A stretch of 42,475 bases of DNA, from positions 1 to 42,475 of the forward strand of contig CAMYNX010000006.1 of assembly GCA_947259875.1 (NCBI GenBank), read 5' to 3'. Position 1 is the first letter of the stretch. The number at the start of each line of letters is the position of its first letter. Position numbers and translations under genes: made by a program. The notes beneath the pieces are model-generated. The model saw only the letters and a list, made by a program, of their open reading frames with translations, searched no databases and had not been told where the DNA came from. The stretch is from an uncultured Gammaproteobacteria bacterium. GTDB taxonomy: Bacteria; Pseudomonadota; Gammaproteobacteria; Arenicellales; JAANXG01. Positions 8,903-17,189 of this stretch are shown in pieces.

Positions 8903-10138
8903 GTGAAATACAGTGAAATTCAGGCCTGCCGGATTTCTGGCAGCAATAATCTGATAAGCGTACTGGATTTGGGAACCCAGGCTCTGACAGGTGTGTTTCC
9001 AAGGAGTCCGGATGAAAAACTGACCGCGGGACCTCTTCGACTGGTCTGGTGTCCGGATAGTGGATTATTGCAGTTGCAACACACCTATGACCTGGAGGAA
9101 ATGTACGGTGACAACTATGGGTATCGGTCTGGATTGAACCAATCCATGGTTTCTCACTTGCAGCAGAAAGTGAATCATCTTGAGCGGATAAGATCACTGA
9201 AAAGAGGAGATATTGTTGTCGACATTGGCAGCAATGATGCAACGCTACTGAAAGCGTATAGTAATAAGGGGTTGCAACGAGTTGGTATTGATCCAACCGG
9301 GACAAAATTTATCGAGTTTTATGAGCAGGGAATTGAATTGATTCCCGAATTCTTTAGCGCAGATTCTTACAGACACAAGTTTCCCGATCGTAATGCAGCA
9401 GTGGTTACATCCATCTCCATGTTCTATGATCTTGAATCGCCAATGGATTTCGTAAGAGACATATACGAAATTCTCGATCACGACGGTATTTGGCATTTTG
9501 AGCAAAGCTATATGCCGACAATGTTGCGAATGAATTCCTATGACACTGTCTGCCATGAACATCTCGAGTACTATTCGTTGGGCGTAGTGAAGTCGCTATT
9601 GGAAGCTTGTGATCTGAAAGTTGTTGATGTTCAAATGAATTCAGTAAATGGTGGCAGCTTTGCTGTGACCGCGGCGCGTACGTCATCTAGCCTGCAACCC
9701 AACAACACTCTGATCAACTGGCTGCTTGGACAAGAGGATAGAATGGGATTGCATACACCCAAGCCGTTTCGACAATTTGAAGAACGCGTGTTCCAGCACC
9801 GGGAAGATTTGCGGCGCTTGATTCTTGATCTGAACAGTGATGGCAAGAAGGTAATGGGCTATGGCGCATCAACCAAGGGTAATGTTGTGCTGCAATTTTG
9901 TGGCCTGACGCCTGAACACATTCCGTGTATTGCCGAAGTTAATCCCGACAAATTTGGTTCGTATACTCCGGGTACGCATATTCCTATCATGTCTGAAAAA
10001 GAGGTCAGGCAAATGAGGCCAGACTACATGCTGGCACTGCCGTGGCATTTTCGGAATTCAATTGTTCAGCGAGAGGCGGAGTATCTCGCCGCAGGCGGTA
10101 AACTAATTTTTCCGATGCCGGAAATAGAGATTATTTAG
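8903..10138 (+). CDS. NDP-sugar C-methyltransferase-like protein
   Basis: A 411-residue protein from a GTG start, with the three-part layout of deoxysugar C-methyltransferases. An N-terminal zinc-finger-like segment is degenerate (ACRISGSNNLISVLDLG lacks a full CxxC pair). A central SAM-binding domain follows (GDIVVDIGSNDATLLKAY; later EILDHDGIWHFEQSY). The C-terminal domain has MGYGASTKGNVVLQF and HFRNSIVQREAEYLAAGGKLIFPMP. Family members methylate carbon 3 (or 5) of NDP-4-keto-6-deoxysugars. The next gene is a GMD-like dehydratase/reductase, which suits a branched-sugar pathway. The missing zinc ligands are odd and could mean altered folding. The substrate is unknown. Confidence 0.85.
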   Translation: MKYSEIQACRISGSNNLISVLDLGTQALTGVFPRSPDEKLTAGPLRLVWCPDSGLLQLQHTYDLEEMYGDNYGYRSGLNQSMVSHLQQKVNHLERIRSLKRGDIVVDIGSNDATLLKAYSNKGLQRVGIDPTGTKFIEFYEQGIELIPEFFSADSYRHKFPDRNAAVVTSISMFYDLESPMDFVRDIYEILDHDGIWHFEQSYMPTMLRMNSYDTVCHEHLEYYSLGVVKSLLEACDLKVVDVQMNSVNGGSFAVTAARTSSSLQPNNTLINWLLGQEDRMGLHTPKPFRQFEERVFQHREDLRRLILDLNSDGKKVMGYGASTKGNVVLQFCGLTPEHIPCIAEVNPDKFGSYTPGTHIPIMSEKEVRQMRPDYMLALPWHFRNSIVQREAEYLAAGGKLIFPMPEIEII

Positions 10139-10149
10139 ATAATAAAAGC

Positions 10150-11127
10150 TTGACCAGGTGCGCAATCATTGTCGGTGACAGCGGTCAGGATGGAACGATC
10201 TTGTCTCAACAATTGCAGCGGAGTGGCTGCGATGTTATTGGTGTCAGCCGGGATCGGGTTCGAAAAAATGATCAACCGTATGAAATCAGCTCTATAAATT
10301 TAGCGGACAGGGATCGAATTAATGATTTAGTGGGAGCGTGCCAACCAGAAGAGATTTACTATCTGGCAGCACATCATACTTCTTCGGAAGGAATCCGTGA
10401 GCTGAGCGGTTTTCATTCTGAGTTCCTAAGATCCCAGGAAGTTCATGTTACCGGATTACTGAATTTCCTTTCCGCAATCGTTAACTTGAATTCAAAGTCA
10501 AAACTATTCTACGCATCGTCTTCGCTTGTTTTTAGTGGTGAAGATGGTGAGGTCCAGGATGAACTCACCCCGTTACGGCCCCAGGGAATCTATGGTATTA
10601 CCAAAGCCCAGGGGATGTGGTTGTGCCGAGAGTTCAGGGCCAGACAGGGTGTATTTGCTTCAGCAGGTATTCTGTACAACCACGAATCCTCTCTCCGTCC
10701 GGCGCATTTTTTGACCACAAGGGTTATTCATACTGCCATGCGTATATCCGCTGGAAGTGAAGAGCAGCTGGAGATCGGAGATTTGTCGAGTCGGGTTGAT
10801 TGGGGCTATGCCGCGGATTATGTAAGTGCTTTCCGCAGTATCCTGGCTTTGGCCAAGCCGGAGGATTTCATAGTGGCCAGTGGTGAAGCACATACCGTGG
10901 AAGAGTTTGTTGGTATCACGTTTAACTACTTTGGGCTGAACGTGAACGAGTATGTGGTTTCAAATCCGGAATTGTTGCAAAGACGTCAACCGGTGAAGAT
11001 TGGAAATCCAGAAAAGCTGAAGCGTCTGACAGCATGGCAACCATCTCGAAATTTTGGTGATTTTGTTGTCAGGCTGATTGAGGACCATATTGCTGCCGAC
11101 GGCAGTAACAAAGCGGGGACATATTAG
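10150..11127 (+). CDS. SDR-family NDP-sugar dehydratase/epimerase, GDP-mannose 4,6-dehydratase-like
   Basis: A 325-residue extended short-chain dehydrogenase from a TTG start, 11 bases after the previous gene. The N-terminal nucleotide-binding loop is CAIIVGDSGQDGTIL (GxxGxxG variant), resembling GMD proteins (GxTGQDG). The catalytic Ser region YASSSLVFSG and the YxxxK pair in YGITK (about residues 149-153) are present, and DWGYAADYVSAF is a GMD-like substrate-loop motif. It probably works on an NDP-hexose in the cytoplasm to supply the cluster with a deoxysugar, perhaps the substrate of the adjacent C-methyltransferase. Whether it acts as dehydratase, reductase or epimerase cannot be told from sequence. 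Confidence 0.82.
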   Translation: MTRCAIIVGDSGQDGTILSQQLQRSGCDVIGVSRDRVRKNDQPYEISSINLADRDRINDLVGACQPEEIYYLAAHHTSSEGIRELSGFHSEFLRSQEVHVTGLLNFLSAIVNLNSKSKLFYASSSLVFSGEDGEVQDELTPLRPQGIYGITKAQGMWLCREFRARQGVFASAGILYNHESSLRPAHFLTTRVIHTAMRISAGSEEQLEIGDLSSRVDWGYAADYVSAFRSILALAKPEDFIVASGEAHTVEEFVGITFNYFGLNVNEYVVSNPELLQRRQPVKIGNPEKLKRLTAWQPSRNFGDFVVRLIEDHIAADGSNKAGTY

Positions 11128-11363
11128 CCGCTAAAACTAGGGATTTGAGATGGAATACACAGTGGCTTGAAGCGGACAGAGAAATGACTATCTAATCAAC
11201 TGATCGGAATCTTTATCTGTAACCCCGGCCGCTGTTGATCAAAAGGCCGTCCAAATTTCTCATCGCATTGGATTTTTCACATCGCTATAGTACTGAATTA
11301 CCGTTGTTGTCAGGAGTTGGTAGATCTTGTTGACTTTGGCGTTCGCTTTCAACAATCAGGATA

Positions 11364-12227
11364 ATGAAACTTTTGCAAAAATCAGTTAGAAAGTACGCTA
11401 AAAAACTGCGCGGTTTATCGTAGAAAGTCGCCTGGGAGGTGTTGGATCTGTTGGATCGCCTGCTCGGCAGGAAAGACATCATGACGCCGCCAAGGCGGAT
11501 GATGAACGTTGGTTCGAACGAATTTTCGCGAAGCGATTTTCATAAAATCGGCGAGTCTCTGCCACAGCTTCTAACTGACGCAGGCGGGCTGAACAAAGAT
11601 GACCGGGTTCTTGATGTGGGGTGTGGGGTGTGGGGTAGGCAGAATGGCAATACCGCTGAAAACAATATTAAGCGATGGGGGAGTTATGACAGATTTGATA
11701 TTGTCAAAGAGTCTATTCGCCAGTGTTCTGATACGATATCCGTAAAGCACGGCAATTTTTAGTTTCATCATGCAAATCTGTTCAATTCCCACTATAACCC
11801 GAACGGCAAGTACACTGCAGAACAGTATGAGTTTCCGTTTCCAAACGAGAAATTTAGATTTGTTTTTCTGACATCAGTATTCACACACATGCTGAGTGAT
11901 GAAATCGAAAACTAGTTGAAAGAGATTTACCGAGTACTTCGGCCAGGCGGGCGCTGTTTTGCCACCTTCTGTTTGCTTACTCCATAATCGGAAGCTCTAA
12001 TCGCTGCCAATCGAAGTACTTTGAAGTTTGTCTAGCCCATCGAAAACGGTATGTCATCCCAGGAAGATGAGCCAGAAGCTGCGGTGGCATTCAATGAAGC
12101 GACTATTCGTCAGATGCATGCGGATATCGGATTTACGGTAATTGAACCTGTCGAGTACGGAAACTGGTGAGAGAGAGAAACCAATGTTGGCTTTCAGGAT
12201 ATTGTAGTGGCGGGAAAATCTGAGTAA
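11364..12227 (+). pseudogene. Class I SAM methyltransferase, decayed (six in-frame stops and a frameshifted patch)
   Basis: One reading frame from ATG 11364 to TAA 12225-12227 reads almost throughout as a SAM methyltransferase: DRVLDVGCGV (motif I), YDRFDIVKESI, YTAEQYEFPFPNEKF, FVFLTSVFTHML, EIYRVLRPGGRCFATF, and a C-terminal IVVAGKSE. It is interrupted by stops at 11421 (TAG), 11760 (TAG), 11913 (TAG), 11985 (TAA), 12033 (TAG) and 12168 (TGA). Around 11620-11640 a 7-base tandem repeat (GTGTGGG) throws the frame, and RMAIPLKTILSDGG is read in another frame until about 11690. The gene was probably once the last of the forward polysaccharide operon, modifying a sugar by methylation. Confidence 0.85.
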
Positions 12228-12243
12228 CCGGGAATATTTAACA

Positions 12244-13752
12244 CTAATTATTTTCAAACGCCATCGAAAGGGCCACTCTGAATTTCTTGCTACTGAGCAG
12301 CAGAAACCCTATCACAGCTGCTAAAGATATAAGTGACACCGCGATCTGAGGTAGACTCCCAGCCTGGTTAATTGTCAATACCAGTTTACTTATACCAAAC
12401 AATAGCCCGCTGACCCCTATTGCCAACGCCAAGGGTTCAATATAAAGAGAAATTGATGTCGAGGTGAAGAAGGTTTTTGAAGCAATATAAAAACCAGTTA
12501 CCAGGTAGATGACGTTGATGACGAACCAGGCGGTTGCCGCGCCTGAAATACCGTAAATCTGGCACAGATGGTAAGTAAGAGGAATTGTCGTTAGCAGCAG
12601 ACCGATATTTAGGTAAAGGGCTGGTAATAATCGCCCGGTCGCGACATGCATGGCAAAAGGTATGTGCATTATACCGTTCATGACAGTTGCAAATGCGTAC
12701 ACCCTGACAACGTATGCAAGATCTGCTGCCAATGCAGCATCCCTGGTCCAGATCTCAAGCAGTTGATAAGAATAAATTCCGACAAAAAAGCCGATTGGGA
12801 TTAGAAGCAATATCATAAAGCGAACCGCAGCATAATAAGCATTGTGCAGAGCGTCCTTGTCCTCAATAAGACGATTAAATCTCGAAAAGTAGGCCAGGTA
12901 GATTGGACTGATAACGATCGTGATAATGGCGTTCAAACTCATTGCCACACCGTATTTTCCATATTCGTGCATACTGACCGTATAAATGGCAACCCACTTG
13001 TCTGTCATGGTGATAAATATCCCAATGATTGACAGGGCAACCATCAGGCCGCCAAATTTCCAATACTCGGTAATTATCTGCATGGAAAATACTGTCGTCC
13101 AGGCTCTCCATAACTGTCGCCAGACAACTAGTAAGATGACAGCCAAGTGGGCTGCGGTGACCATCAGCAGCCATTGAAAAAACAGATCAATTTGGTTGCC
13201 GTGCAAGAAAATCCAAAACAATACGCCGACACTTGCCAGTAAAGAAAACACGATATTAGTCATATTGACCGCAATGTGCTTTTTTAGCCCTTGACCCGCC
13301 GAAGCGTAGAATAAGATAAACCAGCGAATAACAACTAAAAGAAGTATCACCTGAAGATTTTTAGAAGCCGTCTCGCCGCTTTCCATTAACCACTGCTCAG
13401 TGAGCAATTCTGAAATTAGATACAGGGTGATAGCGCCACTGGTCACAAGCACAAGCCCCGCTGTCTGAAAGGTGGAAATTGTGGCAGCACATTTGCCTGG
13501 ATCGGATCCTGAAGATCGTATTTTCGCCAGGGCACGATTGACCGCAGGAATTAGCCCAAGATCGAATACAAGTATCGCTGTATTTAGAAAGAAATAAAGG
13601 CTTATCATGCCGTAGGAAGCGATGCCCAGCGCTTTAATATAAAACGGGATGCAAATGAATTGCGCAAACGCCGGGACCAGTGAGCCGAATAAGTTCCAGA
13701 GAATATTACCTTTAAGCAGAGCCTCCCGATTTAGTTTGCCATTTATCGCCAT
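12244..13752 (-). CDS. wzx: Polysaccharide flippase, Wzx/MATE-like (MOP superfamily)
   Basis: A 502-residue integral membrane protein with about 12-14 hydrophobic helices and short polar loops, beginning MAINGKLNREALLKGNILWNLFG. The pattern at the N-terminus (FCIPFYIKALGIASYGMISLYFFLNTA) is that of lipid-linked oligosaccharide flippases (Polysacc_synt/MOP superfamily). It would move the undecaprenyl-linked repeat unit across the inner membrane. It faces the forward glycosyltransferase operon and shares its strand with the methyltransferase upstream at 13890-14843. No Wzy polymerase or ligase was recognised in the window. Only the family can be asserted, not the cargo. Confidence 0.87.
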   Translation of the reverse strand: MAINGKLNREALLKGNILWNLFGSLVPAFAQFICIPFYIKALGIASYGMISLYFFLNTAILVFDLGLIPAVNRALAKIRSSGSDPGKCAATISTFQTAGLVLVTSGAITLYLISELLTEQWLMESGETASKNLQVILLLVVIRWFILFYASAGQGLKKHIAVNMTNIVFSLLASVGVLFWIFLHGNQIDLFFQWLLMVTAAHLAVILLVVWRQLWRAWTTVFSMQIITEYWKFGGLMVALSIIGIFITMTDKWVAIYTVSMHEYGKYGVAMSLNAIITIVISPIYLAYFSRFNRLIEDKDALHNAYYAAVRFMILLLIPIGFFVGIYSYQLLEIWTRDAALAADLAYVVRVYAFATVMNGIMHIPFAMHVATGRLLPALYLNIGLLLTTIPLTYHLCQIYGISGAATAWFVINVIYLVTGFYIASKTFFTSTSISLYIEPLALAIGVSGLLFGISKLVLTINQAGSLPQIAVSLISLAAVIGFLLLSSKKFRVALSMAFENN

Positions 13753-13889
13753 TTTGTAGTCAGGTTGGAAAGATCAAAATCTCTAGTGCGTTTTAACGGA
13801 TTGGGGGATTTATGAAATATACAATCGAAGATAGAAAACTTTCAGATACTGTCAACAGTAATCAAATCTCAATCGGGTAAGCCGGATAA

Positions 13890-14843
13890 TCAGTCCAAGG
13901 GCTTTTTGAACAGTAATGCCACAACTCCCTCCCCTGGAAGTGCTTCTATAGTCTCGAAAATTCCGTAATCCCGCGCCATATAGTATGGTTCCTTCCAGTA
14001 GGGGTAATTGTTGGTGCACCGTTTCAGGCTTGTATTGCGAAAAAACGTCCCTTTTCGTTTCTCTCCCCAGATACAACTTTTAACCGGCTCCCCGCATACG
14101 CGAAGTATCCGTGCGTCAACGTCAGACTGATCGAAATAATGTTGCCAGAATGTATAGCCAGTATCCCCCTGTTCGAGTACACCATAATCGTAAGAACTGA
14201 TGTACTGATCCCACGAAAATTTAGCGCATGGCAGAGTAACAAACAGGTATCCACCCGGCGACACGAGTTTCCACAGATCCTCAAAAGAGTTTTCATCCGG
14301 AATGTGTTCCATCACAGAGATGGACGTTACCAAATCTCCCGTTAATCCTTCCTTCACCAGTTCCTTCAGTCTCAGGCTGTGATAGGTAACTTCGATGACG
14401 TCGTCTTCAAAAGCTGCCAGGAAGCTCCTGGTATGTTGTAAGTCACCCACGTCCGGATTACAGACCTGAAGGCTTTTTATTTCTTGCGCGGACAGCAACA
14501 TCAAAGGAAAAAGCTTGGGAGAGGAGACATCTATACAATGCTGAGGATGCAGTTCAGCGGACCAGGTGTTCGCAATTTCCATTTCGAAATACCGGGTTGA
14601 ATCGAGTGGGCGAAACAGGAGGTCGAACAGAATTTTTGCATCGTTATTGGCACTATACGATTTTGCCGCCCAGATAAAACATCGCCATCTAATTGCCAAA
14701 CCAAATCCATTTTTTATCCTCGCAGCCACGATAAATGGCAGCGTCAGTATCATTGATTTTACAATGTAGGCGACTTTGCCAAAAAGCGACAGGTCCGGCA
14801 CTTCTGGAACTTCAATGTATTGTTTTATTTTTGTATGGGTCAT
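13890..14843 (-). CDS. Class I SAM-dependent methyltransferase
   Basis: A 317-residue protein with a Methyltransf_11/23-like core: VTSISVMEHIPDENSFEDLWKLVSPGGYLFVTLPC (about residues 175-210) contains the post-motif II and III region, and DLQHTRSFLAAFEDDVIEV lies before it. The N-terminal 50 residues are hydrophobic and basic (IVKSMILTLPFIVAARIKNGFGLAI), which could anchor it at the membrane. The classical glycine-rich motif I is weak. It is likely a sugar methyltransferase of the polysaccharide cluster. It lies upstream of the flippase on the same strand with a gap of about 137 bases, so the two may be co-transcribed. Confidence 0.75.
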   Translation of the reverse strand: MTHTKIKQYIEVPEVPDLSLFGKVAYIVKSMILTLPFIVAARIKNGFGLAIRWRCFIWAAKSYSANNDAKILFDLLFRPLDSTRYFEMEIANTWSAELHPQHCIDVSSPKLFPLMLLSAQEIKSLQVCNPDVGDLQHTRSFLAAFEDDVIEVTYHSLRLKELVKEGLTGDLVTSISVMEHIPDENSFEDLWKLVSPGGYLFVTLPCAKFSWDQYISSYDYGVLEQGDTGYTFWQHYFDQSDVDARILRVCGEPVKSCIWGEKRKGTFFRNTSLKRCTNNYPYWKEPYYMARDYGIFETIEALPGEGVVALLFKKPLD

Positions 14844-14954
14844 GATTGCAATGAATTCAAACTGGCATTCAAAAATAACCTGCAGCTCGAAAACCGCTAA
14901 TTGCAGATTATCCCGACTGCTCGCTGTATGCTTCGGATCATTCCGATAGCAGAC

Positions 14955-15347
14955 TCCTGAATATGTCGACGTAGTGATTGCTGCATGCTTTCCAGGAGTA
15001 CGCCGATAATACCGTATGGTAAGCGGTTTCGGTGATGTGGGTCTTTAATTCCTCATCAGCGCAAATTTTCTGCGCAGCCACTCCGGCATGCACTGAGAAA
15101 CCAGACGCTTTGGCAAGTTTTTTGTCTCCTCTATTAGCGTTATCCTTGGCGGGTATGGTTTGCAGGGTGAAGACTTTGCGACCTGCCTGGGGACCTAAGG
15201 CTACTCGGTAACTGACCGAATGGCCCAACAAATCGTCCATGGCGGATTCATCCAGGGCTTCAAACTGTAGGTAAATGTTCTCAATATCCCTAACCAGCAG
15301 GCCAAACCGTTCGAGCTACTGCCAGATATGTTCACTGGCAAAACGAG
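14955..15347 (-). pseudogene. IS91-family transposase fragment, second copy
   Basis: On the minus strand this reads LERFGLLVRDIENIYLQFEALD, then DDLLGHSVSYRVALGPQAGR, KVFTLQTIPAKDNANRGDKK and LAKASGFSVHAGVAAQ. This is the same section of an IS91/IS1294-type transposase as in the 3838-4805 remnant, in the same orientation. Before LERF an in-frame TAG (Q-stop-L) and a jump into the repeat at 15346 mark the broken end. After VAAQK the sequence no longer resembles the family. The two copies bracket the polysaccharide cluster. Confidence 0.85.
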
Positions 15348-15421
15348 GGATAGGAACTTGCATCGTGCTGCGCCGAAATAGAACGGTCGTTTCGAGCCTG
15401 TTTCGATTATCAGGTTCCGGT
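15346..15421. repeat. Repeat copy 2, IS91-associated
   Basis: It begins ACGAGGGATAGGAACTTGCA and runs to CGGTCCA. It is nearly identical to 3627-3712 and similar to 24948-25003. It is joined directly to the broken end of the IS91 transposase fragment, at the point where homology to the 4605-4620 region stops. Confidence 0.65.
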
Positions 15422-15514
15422 CCATACACCTCTTGTGCTGCATGTACTCGCAGTAAAGAATCCTACCCTGCCAAACTCGGCACTATCATCGAACACGTTA
15501 AGATCCTTCAGCCG

Positions 15515-15750
15515 CTCACGGTTTCAGGATGACAGGAAAGGAAAACGCCTCGGTTGGACACTTCCACATTGTCATTCTGAACGCAGTGAAGAATCTGACC
15601 TGCTGTTGGTCGTACCGAGCGTGACCGCGGCGTCTGACAATGTTGGATGCTGGTGGCAAGGTAGACAGGGTGAGATCCCTCCGCGCTTGTCCCCGCACAG
15701 CAGGGGGCTGCGCTTGTCGGGATGACAGTAAAGAAGAACGCCTCGGCGAA
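15515..15750. repeat. Interspersed intergenic repeat region
   Basis: This stretch holds short direct and inverted motifs of the dispersed GTCATTCTGA...GAATCTG type (15568-15600), with flanking GGATGACAG and GGGATGACAG sequences. A 25-base segment at 15683-15707 recurs exactly, in inverted orientation, at 33171-33195. No coding potential was recognised. It looks like a composite of dispersed repeat elements. Confidence 0.6.
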
Positions 15751-15769
15751 TTCTGATTTCAATTCTGTC

Positions 15770-15862
15770 AATTCTGGGGACAGTTTACCGAATTGTGGAA
15801 ATCACAATTACCGATATTGTCCCCAGAATTAATCCACAATTATGTAAACTGTCCCCGAAATT
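15770..15862. repeat. MITE-like palindromic element
   Basis: Terminal inverted repeats AATTCTGGGGACAGTTTAC (15770-15788) and its near-complement (15844-15862, two mismatches) enclose about 55 bases. A further copy of the motif (TTGTCCCCAGAATT) lies inside. Elements with this GGGGACAGT end are often linked to IS200-like REP-associated transposases; none is present here, so it would be non-autonomous. It lies just beyond the PIN toxin remnant. Confidence 0.6.
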
Positions 15863-15934
15863 CCCCGAAATTCCAATCGTCGCTATATTAACAAAAATTG
15901 CTCTCTGACCGCAGACCCCATTTTTCCACTTAAG

Positions 15935-16235
15935 GGTTAGCACGTCCCGCTTGTCTCCCGACACAAGATAATCCACCTGACTTGCAACCGCCATCGCAAG
16001 CAGCGAGTTGTCGTGTGGGTCACGGGCTCGTCCAGTTCCGGTAATTCTGCAAGCGCCCGTGCCTGATATCGCAATCCATTACTCATGTTAGCCGCTTCAG
16101 AGGGCTTTGGAAATTTGCGTAACTTTGGATAACGACTGACGCGCTGGAATTCGTCCAACTGCCATTCGGAAGTAATCAACCCGAAGCGTTTTTCTCGCTA
16201 CGCCTGGTAGATTTGATGTGGATTGTCCAGCTGAC
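15935..16235 (-). pseudogene. PIN-domain toxin remnant (VapC-like, PIN_3)
   Basis: The minus strand reads PHQIYQA-stop-REKRF, then GLITSEWQLDEFQRVSRYPK, and after a frameshift near 16020, DPHDNSLLAMAVASQVDYLV and SGDKRDVLTLK. This matches the middle and end of PIN-domain toxin components, which are Mg-dependent RNases of type II toxin-antitoxin systems. The N-terminal first aspartate is missing. A TAG stands where a tryptophan codon is expected (AWRE). The remnant overlaps the last codons of the GT32-PqqD gene, in a different frame, so the two were fused by rearrangement. No cognate antitoxin is visible. Confidence 0.75.
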
Positions 16236-17183
16236 CTCTATGAACCCCATCTTGATGAACTCACAAATCACATCATAGACATCGTGCTGTACCGACACGG
16301 TATTAGTTGGATACTCACTGGATATTAGGTCAATAATCTCCTGAGTGGTTAATTCCGCATCGCAGAGCGCCCATGCCAGAGTCGCCGACCTATTCAACTT
16401 GTAACCGCGGAAGTTACTCTCACCCGAGAGGAAATAGCCTTCTTCATGGCTCTGTAAATCATAATTTTTATTTTGCCTTAATACGGCATTTAGGACCGTT
16501 GGCATATGCTCTACCACACGATCTCCACAATATGCCCGCTCATTGTACCCATACTTTTTTCTAACACACTGAATGACATCAGATTCATAATCCGTGCTTC
16601 CCCAAATCTGCACTGCGTAAGCCTTTGCCAACTGTGCTTCTGAGCATCTTTCACCTGTATAGTGATAAGGAAAAAAATAGTAGCTTGGCATAACATACAC
16701 GCTCTTATGCTTCATCATTACACGTGTAATTAATTCAGGCCCTGTGACAACATAATCGAAACCACTCATCTGAGCAGGCGAAAGTATGGATATCGAATCA
16801 ATCAGATCATCTATTATTGAATGAGCAGGACTACAACCCATCACACCATGTGCAATAAGGCCTGGGCGCGCCACCGGATTTTCATAGGCGATAAGAAAAT
16901 CCTTGTCTAGTAGCTCTCCATCAAGAGGGCGAAGGCAAATTGAATCTGCGTCAAGATAAATTCCTCCAAATCGCTGCAGCACTTCATAGCTAAGTATGTC
17001 TACCTTCCCTCCATATGTCGGTGATAACAAGACCTGTCTAAGACATTTCAGCGGAAAGTCGAAATCGTTCTCTGACCACAGCCTGTGCTCCCAGTCGGGA
17101 TGTGCCTTCCGCCAGGTGTCGATCCAATCAATGGGCGGTTCCAAAGGGCCGAGCCAAATCTGATGAATGATTTTCGGTATCAT
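16176..17183 (-). CDS. GT32-type glycosyltransferase with C-terminal PqqD-like (RRE) domain
   Basis: A 335-residue two-domain protein. Residues 1-about 230 are a DXD-type sugar transferase (Gly_transf_sug/GT32): MIPKIIHQIWLG at the start and GGKVDILSYEVLQRFGGIYL followed by D78-A-D80, the metal-binding pair. Residues 250-317 form a PqqD-like domain (YKLNRSATLAWALCD, TTQEIIDLI, ending CEFIKMGFIEV). PqqD-like domains (RiPP recognition elements) bind leader peptides and bring enzymes to them. It is the last gene of a minus-strand set of four. The final 18 residues (from SWTIHIK) read through a PIN-toxin remnant in another frame, so the original C-terminus has probably been replaced. Sugar and acceptor are unknown. 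Confidence 0.85.
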   Translation of the reverse strand: MIPKIIHQIWLGPLEPPIDWIDTWRKAHPDWEHRLWSENDFDFPLKCLRQVLLSPTYGGKVDILSYEVLQRFGGIYLDADSICLRPLDGELLDKDFLIAYENPVARPGLIAHGVMGCSPAHSIIDDLIDSISILSPAQMSGFDYVVTGPELITRVMMKHKSVYVMPSYYFFPYHYTGERCSEAQLAKAYAVQIWGSTDYESDVIQCVRKKYGYNERAYCGDRVVEHMPTVLNAVLRQNKNYDLQSHEEGYFLSGESNFRGYKLNRSATLAWALCDAELTTQEIIDLISSEYPTNTVSVQHDVYDVICEFIKMGFIEVSWTIHIKSTRRSEKNASG

Positions 17184-17189
17184 GACTCC

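Noticed and set aside
11364-12227. TAG readthrough or a recoded genetic code to explain the in-frame stops
   Set aside because: TAA and TGA also interrupt the frame, a frameshift is present, and intact genes in the window (for example hemN and the C-methyltransferase) end with TAG.
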